This document shows positions 23,850 through 32,219 of a stretch of 38,226 nucleotides of DNA, in pieces (positions within the stretch are counted from its first letter, which is position 1; every line of letters starts with the position of its first letter). Position numbers and translations under genes: made by a program. The DNA is from Thermoflexus hugenholtzii JAD2 (lineage in GTDB: Bacteria; Chloroflexota; UBA11872; UBA12225), in the NCBI GenBank assembly GCA_945907765.1, contig CAMDTO010000010.1, positions 1-38,226 of the forward strand, in the 5' to 3' direction. The notes under the pieces are model-generated. The model searched no databases, was not told the DNA's origin, and worked only from the letters and a program-made list of their open reading frames with translations.

Positions 23850-26219
23850 ATGGCAGTGGCTTCGCCCACTCGGGCATTCGGCGCATCGATCAGGCGCCGC
23901 GAGGATCCACGTCTCATCACCGGCCGAGGCAAGTTCACTGATGACATGCATCTGGCGAACGCCGCCACGGCCATGTTTGTCCGCAGTCCACATGGCCACG
24001 CCCGCATCGTGTCAATCGACACGTCGGCAGCGGCTGCACACCCAGGTGTCCTCGGGGTCTACACCTTCGAGGACGTCAAGGGATTCATCAGTGGCATGCC
24101 GTGCGCGTGGCCGACGACGAACACCGGGGATACCTTGAAACTTGCGACGTATCCACCGCTCGCCGACGGCAAGGTCCGGTATTTCGGTGAGGCCGTCGCC
24201 CTGGTAGTCGCCATCGACCCGAACACCGCGGCCGACGCGGTCCAACTCGTGAATGTCGAGTATGACCCGTTGCCTGCAGTCATCAACAATGAAGCCGCCG
24301 TCGCACCGGGTGCACCGCTCATCCATGACAGCGCACCTGGAAACCAGGCGTTTCGTTGGTCACTCGTCGGCGGAGACACCAACGGCGCACTTGCACACGC
24401 TGATGTGCGCATTTCCCAGACCTTGGTGAACCAGCGTCTCATCGCCACGCCCTTGGAAACCCGCTGCGCCGTCGCCGACTACAACCCGGCTTCCGGCGAA
24501 GTGACCGTTTGGGTCACAAGCCAGAACCCACACATCCACCGTCTGCTCATCGCGCTCAGCACCGGCATCCCAGAACACAAGATCCGCGTGATCGCAGGTG
24601 ATGTCGGTGGCGGTTTCGGAGCAAAGATCCCCTACTACGCGGGCGAGGCGCTGTGCATCTTCGCGTCCAAGGAACTTGGGGTCCCAGTCCGTTGGAGTGA
24701 AAGCCGTTCGGAAAACTATGTCGCAACGGCCCACGGTCGCGACCACATCCAACACATCGAGGTTGGTGCAACCAAGGAGGGCAAGATCACGGCCCTCAAG
24801 GTGACCGCGTACGCGAGCCTCGGTGCCTATCCGTCGACCGCAGCACCGGGTGTCCCAACATGGCTCTTCGGATGCATCATCCAGGGACCGTATGACATCC
24901 CCAACAACGAGGTCCACGTCATCGGCGTGTACACCAACACCACGCCCACCGATGCCTATCGAGGCGCCGGCCGACCCGAGGCAACGTACATCCTCGAACG
25001 GGTCATCGACCTGGTAGCCGCCAAGGTTGGGCGCGACCCGGTGGATGTCCGCCGACTGAACTTTGTGAGGAAGGATCAGTTCCCCTTCAAGGTGGCGAAC
25101 GGAACCCTGACCTACGACAGTGGCGACTATGAACTCACCCTTGGCAAGGCGCTTCACACTATCGGCTACACGGACTTGCGCGCCTGGCAGGCAGAACAGC
25201 GTGCCGCCGGCAAGCTTGTCGGTATCGGCGTCTCGTCATTCGTGGAAGTCTGTGGCCTGGGACCATCATCGGCGGCGAATGCGATGGGATTTGCCGGCGG
25301 CCTCTACGACAGCGCAACAATCCGGGTCCACCCCACCGGCAAGGTCACCGTGTTCACTGGTGTCCATTCCCACGGTCAGGGCCACGAGACCTCGTTCGCA
25401 CAGATCGTCGCCCGGGACCTAGGGGTCATGGTAGACGACGTCGACGTCATCCATGGCGATACCGACAAGGTCCAGCATGGGATGGGCACCTACGGAAGCC
25501 GAAGCGCCCCGGTCGGCGGTGGCGCCTTGCGCATGGCTGGCATGAAGATCAGGGCCAAGGCCCAGAAGATCGCCGCCCACCTCCTTGAGGTTGCCGAGGA
25601 GGACATCGAGTGGGTGGATGACGCGTTCCGGGTCAAGGGTTCCCCTGACAAGTCGAAGACCATTCCCGACTGCGCATTCGCGGCCTACATGGCTGGAAAC
25701 CTGCCGGCAGGTGTCACGCCGGTCTTGGAAGAACAGCATTGGTACGATCCAGAGAACTTCGTCTTTCCCTTCGGGACGCACATCTGCGTTGTCGAAGTGG
25801 ACCGCGAGACCGGGGAGACCCACATCAAGCGCTATGTTGCCGTCGACGACTGTGGCGAGATCATCAATCCGATGCTCCGAGACGGTCAGGTCCACGGCGG
25901 GATTGCGCAGGGGATCGCCCAGGCCCTCTGGGAAGAGGCCGTGTACGACGAGAACGGACAGTTGCTCTCGGGTTCGTTGATGGACTATGCGATTCCCAAG
26001 GCGAGCGTCATGCCCCATCTCGAACTCGGGCACACCGTAACGCCTTCACCGCACAACCCACTTGGCGTCAAGGGCATTGGCGAGGCCGGAACCATCGCCT
26101 CAACCCCTGCCGTCGTGAACGCGGTGATGGATGCCCTCAGCCCCCTGGGGATCCACCACATTGATATGCCGTTGCGTCCTGCCAAGGTGTGGGCCGCTAT
26201 CGACGCGGCATCGCACTGA
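23850..26219 (+). CDS. coxL: Cox-type molybdenum hydroxylase large subunit, form II
   Basis: This 789-residue catalytic subunit binds molybdopterin cytosine dinucleotide. The cofactor loop GDVGGGFGAK is at 250-259 and the catalytic glutamate is Glu745 in GVKGIGEAGT. The active-site loop is AYRGAGR (369-375). Genuine aerobic CO dehydrogenases carry AYRCSFR, whose Cys binds the copper of the Mo-Cu centre. This protein lacks that Cys and so belongs to the form II group, whose physiological substrate is usually unproven; CO oxidation should not be assumed. Alternatives are an aldehyde, purine or aromatic N-heterocycle hydroxylase. The ATG follows GGAGGGG. It forms the catalytic core with CoxS and CoxM and probably receives its cofactor from the divergent XdhC. 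Confidence 0.93.
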   Translation: MAVASPTRAFGASIRRREDPRLITGRGKFTDDMHLANAATAMFVRSPHGHARIVSIDTSAAAAHPGVLGVYTFEDVKGFISGMPCAWPTTNTGDTLKLATYPPLADGKVRYFGEAVALVVAIDPNTAADAVQLVNVEYDPLPAVINNEAAVAPGAPLIHDSAPGNQAFRWSLVGGDTNGALAHADVRISQTLVNQRLIATPLETRCAVADYNPASGEVTVWVTSQNPHIHRLLIALSTGIPEHKIRVIAGDVGGGFGAKIPYYAGEALCIFASKELGVPVRWSESRSENYVATAHGRDHIQHIEVGATKEGKITALKVTAYASLGAYPSTAAPGVPTWLFGCIIQGPYDIPNNEVHVIGVYTNTTPTDAYRGAGRPEATYILERVIDLVAAKVGRDPVDVRRLNFVRKDQFPFKVANGTLTYDSGDYELTLGKALHTIGYTDLRAWQAEQRAAGKLVGIGVSSFVEVCGLGPSSAANAMGFAGGLYDSATIRVHPTGKVTVFTGVHSHGQGHETSFAQIVARDLGVMVDDVDVIHGDTDKVQHGMGTYGSRSAPVGGGALRMAGMKIRAKAQKIAAHLLEVAEEDIEWVDDAFRVKGSPDKSKTIPDCAFAAYMAGNLPAGVTPVLEEQHWYDPENFVFPFGTHICVVEVDRETGETHIKRYVAVDDCGEIINPMLRDGQVHGGIAQGIAQALWEEAVYDENGQLLSGSLMDYAIPKASVMPHLELGHTVTPSPHNPLGVKGIGEAGTIASTPAVVNAVMDALSPLGIHHIDMPLRPAKVWAAIDAASH

Positions 26220-26287
26220 GACCAGGCCCTCGGGGGAGCCGGTGCCGGAATGGCCTCGTCTCCCTCCGCTGAAGTGACCGCGTGACG

Positions 26288-26319
26288 CGCCCCGGCCGCC
26301 CGAAAGGGCACCCGGGGCG
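26288..26319 (+). repeat. Stem-loop between coxL and coxM
   Basis: CGCCCCGG (26288-26295) pairs with CCGGGGCG (26312-26319). Inside it, GCCC/GGGC (26298-26301 with 26306-26309) closes a GAAA tetraloop, with a 2x2 internal loop between the stems. The structure ends directly upstream of the coxM ribosome site AGGGAGA. There is no T-tract. It could pause ribosome loading on coxM or block 3' exonucleases so that coxL and coxM are expressed at different levels. Confidence 0.65.
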
Positions 26320-26334
26320 AAGGGAGAAAAGCCA

Positions 26335-27183
26335 ATGCATCCCGCACCGTTCGCCTACAAGGCGGCGCACTCCGTCGAGGAAGCCCTCCAGCTGTTGCGT
26401 TCCCATGAGGACGCCAAGATCCTCGCCGGAGGTCACAGCCTGATCCCGGCGCTCAAGTTGCGCCTGACGCAGCCCGCAGTGCTCATCGACATCTCGAAGA
26501 TCTCATCGCTCCGAGGCATCCGCCGCGAGAACGGGAAACTCATCATCGGGTCGGGAACGACTCACCGGGAGATTGAGCAGTCGCACCTCGTCGCCGAGGC
26601 TTCCCCACTTCTCGCTTCCGTGGCGCCCCAGATTGGTGACGTGCAGGTTCGCCACCGGGGAACCTTTGGCGGGAGCCTTGCCCACGCCGATCCCGCCGGG
26701 GACTGGCCAGCAGCGGCACTTGCCGTGGACGCCGAACTGGTGATCGCCGGTGCCCACGGGACACGGACGGTCCACGCCTCCGAGTTCTTTACCGGCATGC
26801 TGACCACGGTGATCGAGCCCGACGAGATCCTGACGGAAATCAAGGTTCCTGGTGAGGGCACCCCGGGCATCTACCTCAAGCACCGAAATGCCGCGTCCGG
26901 ATACGCAACCGTCGGCGTCGCCGTGACGGCCACCCACGATCACGGTCGAATTGGCACGGTGACCATTGGCGTGACGGGTGCCACACCGGTCGCATTCAGG
27001 GCATCCATCGTCGAGCACGCGCTGAACGGCCACGCGGTTTCCGCCCACCTCCTCGATGAAGCCGCGTCGCACGCTGCCGATGGTCTTGAGTGCCTTTCCG
27101 ACATCCACGCACCGGCGGCCTACCGGTCACAACTCGTGAAGGTCATGGTGCGCCGCGCCCTCGGCAAACTCCTCCACGCCTGA
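26335..27183 (+). CDS. coxM: Cox-type molybdenum hydroxylase, FAD-binding medium subunit
   Basis: The 282-residue subunit holds FAD and passes electrons from the CoxS clusters to the acceptor, presumably the quinone pool. The PCMH-type FAD domain shows ILAGGHSLIP (29-38) and the second flavin contact TFGGSLAHADPAGD (110-123). A CO-dehydrogenase flavoprotein C-terminal domain occupies about 170-280. ATG at 26335 has AGGGAGA upstream. It follows coxL by 115 bases, most of them hairpin. Together with CoxS and CoxL this completes the usual heterotrimer, dimerised in known enzymes. Confidence 0.93.
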   Translation: MHPAPFAYKAAHSVEEALQLLRSHEDAKILAGGHSLIPALKLRLTQPAVLIDISKISSLRGIRRENGKLIIGSGTTHREIEQSHLVAEASPLLASVAPQIGDVQVRHRGTFGGSLAHADPAGDWPAAALAVDAELVIAGAHGTRTVHASEFFTGMLTTVIEPDEILTEIKVPGEGTPGIYLKHRNAASGYATVGVAVTATHDHGRIGTVTIGVTGATPVAFRASIVEHALNGHAVSAHLLDEAASHAADGLECLSDIHAPAAYRSQLVKVMVRRALGKLLHA

Positions 27184-27211
27184 TCACCCGGGGCGACCTT
27201 TTTAAGTGTCG

Positions 27212-27241
27212 CGCGTGTGTGGTCCGAGGACCACACACGCG
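27212..27241 (+). repeat. 14-bp perfect inverted repeat between coxM and coxG
   Basis: The 14-base arms at 27212-27225 and 27228-27241 are exactly complementary, with only GA between them; the arms begin CGCGTGTGTGG. As RNA it would be a very stable hairpin, and as DNA a near-perfect palindrome able to bind a dimeric regulator. Just upstream GCGAC/GTCGC flanks a CTTTTT run at about 27193-27212, a weaker hairpin. The element sits about 40 bases ahead of the coxG ATG. Confidence 0.75.
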
Positions 27242-27282
27242 ATGCTGGTTCACGACCGTGGAAGCACGTGAGGGAGGATTCC

Positions 27283-27732
27283 ATGCGAATTGACGGCACG
27301 TTCTCGTTCAACGCCAATCCGGAACACGTGTGGGACGTGCTTCTTGATCCGGAAGCGCTCAAAGCCTGCATTCCCGGATGCCAGTCGATGACGTCGACGG
27401 GTGAAAATACGTACGTGATCACGCTTACCGTCGGCATTGCCCAGTTCAAGGGGACCTACGACGGAAACGTCAGCATCCAGGATGCCCACCGACCTGACCG
27501 GTACGAGATCCACGTGGATGGGAAGGGTCGCCCCGGTTGGGTGCGGGGCGTTGGCAAGATCAAGCTCGTCGACGCGGGCAACGGCGCGACCACGGTTGAG
27601 GTCGAGGGTGACGCGACTATCGGGGGGCCGGTGTTTTCAATCGGCAGCCGGTTCGTGCCACCGGCGGCCAAAATGCTCATGGGACAGTTTTTCAACGCCA
27701 TGAAGAAGCGAGTCGAAGGTCCCGCAGGCTGA
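27283..27732 (+). CDS. coxG: CoxG-like SRPBCC protein
   Basis: The 149-residue protein is a CoxG/SRPBCC (START-like) domain: GTFSFNANPEHVWDVLLDPE at the N-terminus and a cavity-forming beta sheet after it. In Oligotropha, CoxG is reported to help tether CO dehydrogenase to the cytoplasmic membrane; here a docking or ligand-binding accessory role is inferred. There is no obvious C-terminal membrane helix, so anchoring would have to be indirect. A longer frame opens at GTG 27217, inside the inverted repeat, but ATG at 27283 has GGGAGGA at ideal spacing. It is the last gene of the coxSLMG unit; coxD, coxE and coxF are absent. Confidence 0.88.
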   Translation: MRIDGTFSFNANPEHVWDVLLDPEALKACIPGCQSMTSTGENTYVITLTVGIAQFKGTYDGNVSIQDAHRPDRYEIHVDGKGRPGWVRGVGKIKLVDAGNGATTVEVEGDATIGGPVFSIGSRFVPPAAKMLMGQFFNAMKKRVEGPAG

Positions 27733-27751
27733 CCGTTGACCTCGCGGGACC
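27718..27751. terminator. Hairpin terminator between convergent coxG and MBL genes
   Basis: GGTCCCGC (27718-27725) pairs with GCGGGACC (27744-27751), extended by AGG/CCT after a one-base bulge. It begins in the last codons of coxG and fills the 28-base gap to the convergent hydrolase gene. It lacks a T-tract, as is common for hairpin terminators in GC-rich genomes, and could serve both strands. Confidence 0.55.
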
Positions 27752-27760
27752 CAACCCAAT

Positions 27761-28582
27761 CTAGAAACTCAGAAGCCAACTTTCGCCGATCCCGAGCAAG
27801 CGCACCTGTGCTCGCACACCCTGACGGGCAATCTCGTCGACAAACGTTGCCGGATCGACGGTGTTGTTCGCCATGACGCCATAGTGCATCGGAATGACCC
27901 GCTTGGCCCCGGTCTCGGCAGTCAAGCGGGCCGCCTCTTCGGCCGACATGTTTCCCATGCGTCCATTGATGCACACGCACAGAAGGTCAACGTCCCGGGT
28001 CGCGTCACTGACGAGATCGGGATGGTAGAGGGTGTCACCGGTGACGTACACACGGAACGGGCGCGTGCCGTCGCCGACGTGAAAGACGAACCCGCACGCG
28101 TCGCCGGAATGGTCGGCAAAGACCACGTCGGCACGGACATCGCTCAATGGTTGGCGCATCCCTCGGACGGGCGTGTTGCGATCACCAACCACAACTGTCT
28201 GTACGCGCCTCAGCGCGACCGTCGCCTCATCACGAATAGTCGCCACCGCCTCATCGCAGCCATAGAAGCGGGTCTCGGGAGACACCGCCGCAATCGCCTT
28301 AATGGAGACGGGATCGGTGTGATCGCTGTGGGAGTGGGTGCACAGCACCGCGTCGCAGATCACGGTTCCCGGGTCAATCGGCGGTGGAACCAAACGCACT
28401 GCGGGACCATCCCGACCGTAATCAGACAGGTAAGGATCCACGATCCAGACGACCCCGTTCGGAGACCGGAACGCAAACCCTCCCTGACCAAGCCATCTGA
28501 TCGCGACCTGTCCGGGTTGGGGTTCAAGCGTGATTGGCGGTGTCGCGATCAAATCCAACCCTCCAGCACCGATGATTGTCAC
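27761..28582 (-). CDS. Metallo-beta-lactamase-fold hydrolase, UlaG-like
   Basis: The product is a dinuclear-metal hydrolase of the UlaG/L-ascorbate-6-phosphate lactonase-like group. The first strand carries IRWLGQGGFAFR, followed by the metal motif THSHSDHTD, then ADHSGDACG, VTGDTLYHP and PMHYGVM. This is the layout of broad-specificity UlaG-like proteins, so the substrate is not predictable. The frame extends to 28681, but that would overlap the upstream HTH gene by 76 bases; GTG at 28582 avoids this. TTG at 28552, six bases after GGAGGG, is another good candidate. The HTH gene lies just upstream, suggesting a two-gene unit, and coxG converges on it. Confidence 0.82.
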   Translation of the reverse strand: MTIIGAGGLDLIATPPITLEPQPGQVAIRWLGQGGFAFRSPNGVVWIVDPYLSDYGRDGPAVRLVPPPIDPGTVICDAVLCTHSHSDHTDPVSIKAIAAVSPETRFYGCDEAVATIRDEATVALRRVQTVVVGDRNTPVRGMRQPLSDVRADVVFADHSGDACGFVFHVGDGTRPFRVYVTGDTLYHPDLVSDATRDVDLLCVCINGRMGNMSAEEAARLTAETGAKRVIPMHYGVMANNTVDPATFVDEIARQGVRAQVRLLGIGESWLLSF

Positions 28583-28605
28583 GTGCCACCGGAGCGATTG
28601 CGGTG

Positions 28606-28821
28606 TCAGTGAACCTGCTTGGCGATCAGTGAACGGCCCTCGTCCGTAGCTGCCCAGTCCTGGATGTCCTTGCGTTCCCAAGTCTGACGTCCCTGGTCAT
28701 CGACGGTGGCTCGAGGGATCTTGCCCTGCCCGGCCCACCAGATCAGATTGTTCCTGGTGGCACCCAAAGCCTGTTCCATGTCCTGGATCGTCAGCAGCCT
28801 AGCAGCCTTCGCACTTGCCAT
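28606..28821 (-). CDS. Small helix-turn-helix protein (excisionase/MerR-like)
   Basis: A 71-residue protein starting at ATG 28821, with GAGGAAAACGAGAGA before it. It reads LLTIQDMEQALGATRNNLIW (residues 9-28), a helix-turn-helix of the HTH_17/excisionase type, followed by the wing-like IPRATVDDQGRQTWERKDI. Such single-domain proteins bind DNA as small regulators. A longer frame to 28980 adds 53 Cys/Arg-rich residues that look spurious. It lies 23 bases upstream of the hydrolase and divergent from the AI-2E gene, so it may regulate one or both. No integrase or phage gene is near, which argues against a real excisionase. Confidence 0.72.
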   Translation of the reverse strand: MASAKAARLLTIQDMEQALGATRNNLIWWAGQGKIPRATVDDQGRQTWERKDIQDWAATDEGRSLIAKQVH

Positions 28822-28975
28822 TCTCTCGTTTTCCTCAGTCGTGCGCCAGAATGTGGACAATCCGGCCACCGAAACACCTGACCACATGCACCGGCGCATG
28901 TCGTCGCAACCAGCCCCGGCGTACCTGAATGGTAACGACGCCACGCACCTCACGCACCTGTGTGCCAATTCGCAA

Positions 28976-28981
28976 TACAAT
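28976..28981 (+). promoter_or_regulatory. Candidate -10 box for the AI-2E family gene
   Basis: TACAAT lies 25 bases upstream of the GTG start. Transcription from here would leave a leader of about 20 bases with the GGAGACGGAGA ribosome site. No good -35 hexamer was found at 17 bases. Confidence 0.3.
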
Positions 28982-29006
28982 CGGCGCGCTGGAGACGGAG
29001 ATACCC

Positions 29007-30158
29007 GTGGACAACGGCCCCCTGACGCGAACCGCGGCAGTTCTGGTAATCATTGCCACGTCGGTCTGGTTGCTCCAGTGGTTGTGGGTCGTTGCGACCC
29101 GGTTCGCCGATATCCTCCTGCTCTTCCTGCTTGCCTGGCTCGTGTCGTTCGTCCTCGGGCCACTCTGCAGGCGTCTCGAACGAACCGGCCTGAACCGCGC
29201 GAGTGCCACGGCAACCGTCTATCTGGGCGTTGTGCTGCTCATCGTCGGCGGAGGCGTCTGGGGCATCCCGGCGCTTATCGATCAGACCGTGCAGTTGAGT
29301 GCGAGCCTGCCCGACCTCGCGTCAGGCCTTGAGGTCCGCGCCGAACTCGTCAAGGGAACCCTCATCTCCTACGGCATTGCCGAGGGTGCGCTTCTGGACG
29401 TCTCCCGCGCGACAATCGCCCGAGCCGAAAGCGTCGGGACCATCATCCTCGGGAACGCGCTCTCCATCGCCACGGCAATTCTGGACGGCGTCGTCCGGTC
29501 CCTCTTTGTCCTGCTCTTTTCCTTCTACATCATGCTCGACGGAGACCGCTTTGGCCAGACGCTTCGCACGTTGGCGCCGTCGCGGTATCGGCATGACCTG
29601 TCTTCGGCCCTGGACCAGGTTGACCGAACGTTCGGGGGCTACGTCCGTAGCCTTCTTGTCCAGGCCATCGTCTACGCGGTTGGAAATGCCACGGTCATGA
29701 TGCTCGCCAAACTTCCCTTCGTGCTGGTGATCAGCATCCTCGCGGGCATCGCGATGCTGCTTCCAGTAATCGGACCAGCAATCGCCGTCGTCCCGCCGTT
29801 GGTCCTTGGTCTGGTCACGACACCCGGGTCCATATGGTGGATCGCGCTATCGCTGCTCGCATTGCAGGTTGCGGTCGCGAACGTGCTTGCAACGCGCCTC
29901 ATGAGCAAATCCGTCGGAGTGCACCCACTCGTCGTCTTCGCTGCCGTCCTGGTCGGATCAAGGATTGGCGGGCCATGGGGCGCGGTCTTTGGGGTGCCGA
30001 TCGCCGCGATCCTCGCAATCCTCGGACGTGTAATGTACGAGCGTGTCGTCACCAAGACACCCCTCTTCCAGTCTGGAAGCTACCAGGTCGCAACCCGCGA
30101 TCCCGACGAACCGACCCCGACTACCGATCCCCTAGGGGCCACCGGCATGCAACAATGA
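29007..30158 (+). CDS. AI-2E family transporter
   Basis: The 383-residue polytopic protein belongs to the AI-2E/PerM family, whose members have been linked to signal export, Na+/H+ exchange or lipid transport; the role here is unknown. Two spans lie at the N-terminus, then one near residues 70-90, and a long soluble stretch precedes a cluster of four or five spans in the second half. The family blocks LLFSFYIMLDGDRF and PVIGPAIAVVPPL are clear. GTG at 29007 is chosen because CGGAGA precedes it and the first span follows; the frame opens 78 bases earlier without a ribosome site. The C-terminal 30 residues are a polar, probably disordered tail. A strong hairpin follows the stop. Confidence 0.88.
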   Translation: MDNGPLTRTAAVLVIIATSVWLLQWLWVVATRFADILLLFLLAWLVSFVLGPLCRRLERTGLNRASATATVYLGVVLLIVGGGVWGIPALIDQTVQLSASLPDLASGLEVRAELVKGTLISYGIAEGALLDVSRATIARAESVGTIILGNALSIATAILDGVVRSLFVLLFSFYIMLDGDRFGQTLRTLAPSRYRHDLSSALDQVDRTFGGYVRSLLVQAIVYAVGNATVMMLAKLPFVLVISILAGIAMLLPVIGPAIAVVPPLVLGLVTTPGSIWWIALSLLALQVAVANVLATRLMSKSVGVHPLVVFAAVLVGSRIGGPWGAVFGVPIAAILAILGRVMYERVVTKTPLFQSGSYQVATRDPDEPTPTTDPLGATGMQQ

Positions 30159-30161
30159 GGC

Positions 30162-30191
30162 CCTCGGGGGCGGCAGACCGAACCCCCGGGG
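30162..30191 (+). terminator. GC-rich hairpin after the AI-2E gene
   Basis: CCTCGGGGG (30162-30170) pairs with CCCCCGGGG (30183-30191) with one G-U, and an inner CGG/CCG closes a CAGA loop. It starts four bases after the stop codon. No T-tract follows, so termination is likely but not certain. Confidence 0.5.
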
Positions 30192-30301
30192 CGTGGCACT
30201 CGCATGGGTCACCCGTTGCGGGACGTATGCGTTGGACTGGTGGGGGCGGGATGCTGTCCAACCGGCACTGGCGACGCCCGTGCCATGCATGAGGGGAACT
30301 C

Positions 30302-32197
30302 ATGGCAATCCTTCTTCGCCTTCTGCGATTCGCTTACAAGTACCGGCTGTTCACGCTGATCGGGTATCTCTGCCTGATCGGGACGATCATCCTGAACCTC
30401 GTTCAGCCCCTGATCTTCCGCCAGGTCATTGACGTCGGTATCGGTGAACGCAATACCACCGCCCTGATGGAAATGGCGTTCGCCATCGTAGTCGTCAACG
30501 TCGTGAGCAGTTTCTGCGGTTTTGGCATGTCCTATTGCAATGAATATGTCAGCCAGCGGGTCGCGTATGACATCCGCAACGACCTCTATGACCACCTCCA
30601 GAGGTTGTCATTCGCGTATCACGACCGTGCGAGCACCGGCGAGCTGATGAGCCGGGTGACATCCGACGTTGAACACAGCCGGGTCTTCGTGGGCACCGGT
30701 GTCCTGCAACTGGTGAACACGGTCATCCTCTACGTTTCCATCCTTGCAATCATGCTCACCCTGAGTTGGGAACTTTCGCTTGTGTCTCTCGCGACACTTC
30801 CCCTGATCGGGATCACCGCCGTCCAATATGGGTCGCGGGTCCAACCGATGTTCCGCCGGGTACAGCGCCAGTGGGCCGTACTGACCGCCGTCCTTCAGGA
30901 AAACATCACCGGCGTCCGGGTCGTCAAGGCATTTGCCCGGGAACCGTTCGAAGTTTCCAAGTTCAAGACGGAAAACGATGCGTATCTCGAGCGGAACGTG
31001 GCGACCACACGCCTTCAATCCCTCGTCTTCCCGATGATGGTCTTCATCAGCAGCATGGGAACGGTCGCCATTCTCTGGTACGGCGGTCTCCAAGTCATCG
31101 AAGGATCCCTCTCGGTCGGATCCCTGATCGCCTTCAACAGCTACCTCATGCGTCTTGCCGGTCCCACCAGGCAGTTCGGTGCCATCGTCGCCTGGGTGTC
31201 CCGTGCCATCGCCTCAGGGGAACGCCTTTTCGAAATCCTGGATACCCCGTCACCAGTGCGCGAACGGTCCGGACTGCCCGCACGGTCGACCATCGACGGC
31301 CGGGTCACCTTCGAAAACGTGGTATTCAGTTACGGGAAAGCGTTTGCTGCCATCCCGGGCTACGGTGCGGTCACCGAGACCTCCGCCTTCAAACCCATCG
31401 TGCACGCACGCGACCGTGAAGACCGGACCCTCCTGAGGGGAACCGGCGCCTCTCCCGCTTCGGTCATCCAGGAAATCAACCTTGAGGCACACCCCAACGA
31501 AGTCGTCGCGCTCATTGGTCACACCGGATCCGGCAAGTCGACCCTGACCAGCCTCATCCCACGCTTCTATGACGTGTCGAGTGGGTCGGTGAAGGTCGAC
31601 GGGATCGACGTCAAGGAGTACCGGCTCGCGGACTTGCGCCGGAATGTCGGGATCGTGATGCAGGAGACACTGCTGTTCTCCGCTACCGTCGCCGAGAACA
31701 TCGCCTTCGGCAATGTCGAGGCATCGATGACCGATATCAAACGTGCGGCCCACGCCGCCCAAGCGTACGAGTTCATCCGCGACCTTCCTGAACAGTTTGA
31801 AACCAAAATCGGCGAACGCGGCGTGAACTTGAGTGGCGGACAACGCCAGCGTCTCGCGATTGCGCGAGCCCTCCTGATCGATCCGCGGATCCTCATCCTT
31901 GACGACGCGACCGCTTCCGTCGACATGAAGACGGAGTTCCAGATCCAGGAAGCGCTGCGTGAACTCATGGCCGGTCGCACAACCTTCATCGTTGCGCAGC
32001 GACTGTCCACCATCACCCACGCCGACCAAATCCTGGTTCTCGACCACGGACGGATCGTCCAGCGGGGCACCCATCTGGAACTGATCACGGTTCCCGGTCC
32101 CTACCTTGATATCTATGACATGCAGCTTCGTGATCAGGATGAGGCACGCGATGCCGCGAACCGAGAAATCGCCTCATCCCCAACCGTGATCAAATGA
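30302..32197 (+). CDS. ABC exporter subunit with degenerate ATPase site
   Basis: The 631-residue half-transporter has an N-terminal type IV exporter membrane domain with six spans (about 15-305) and a C-terminal ATPase. Walker A is GHTGSGKST (406-414), the Q-loop is Gln454, and the signature is LSGGQ (510-514). Two catalytic positions are altered: the Walker B glutamate is Asp535 (LILDD), and the H-loop histidine is Gln566 (VAQRLST). This is the degenerate-site pattern of one half of heterodimeric exporters such as TM287/288. An insertion of about 40 residues (roughly 346-389) separates the A-loop Tyr344 from the Walker A strand. The ATG follows AGGGGAA. The partner gene starts 22 bases downstream. 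The exported substrate is unknown. Confidence 0.92.
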   Translation: MAILLRLLRFAYKYRLFTLIGYLCLIGTIILNLVQPLIFRQVIDVGIGERNTTALMEMAFAIVVVNVVSSFCGFGMSYCNEYVSQRVAYDIRNDLYDHLQRLSFAYHDRASTGELMSRVTSDVEHSRVFVGTGVLQLVNTVILYVSILAIMLTLSWELSLVSLATLPLIGITAVQYGSRVQPMFRRVQRQWAVLTAVLQENITGVRVVKAFAREPFEVSKFKTENDAYLERNVATTRLQSLVFPMMVFISSMGTVAILWYGGLQVIEGSLSVGSLIAFNSYLMRLAGPTRQFGAIVAWVSRAIASGERLFEILDTPSPVRERSGLPARSTIDGRVTFENVVFSYGKAFAAIPGYGAVTETSAFKPIVHARDREDRTLLRGTGASPASVIQEINLEAHPNEVVALIGHTGSGKSTLTSLIPRFYDVSSGSVKVDGIDVKEYRLADLRRNVGIVMQETLLFSATVAENIAFGNVEASMTDIKRAAHAAQAYEFIRDLPEQFETKIGERGVNLSGGQRQRLAIARALLIDPRILILDDATASVDMKTEFQIQEALRELMAGRTTFIVAQRLSTITHADQILVLDHGRIVQRGTHLELITVPGPYLDIYDMQLRDQDEARDAANREIASSPTVIK

Positions 32198-32219
32198 CAA
32201 CGACTGACCAGGTCTCCAC

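Noticed and set aside
24360-25157. 265-codon minus-strand frame inside coxL
   Set aside because: Antisense shadow of coxL with no family match.
23850-26219. True CO dehydrogenase (form I)
   Set aside because: The active-site loop is AYRGAGR, without the copper-binding Cys, and the gene order is S-L-M.
28606-28821. Phage excisionase
   Set aside because: The HTH type is compatible, but there is no integrase, attachment site or other mobile gene nearby.
31250-32074. 274-codon minus-strand frame inside the first ABC gene
   Set aside because: Antisense shadow of a conserved ATPase domain.
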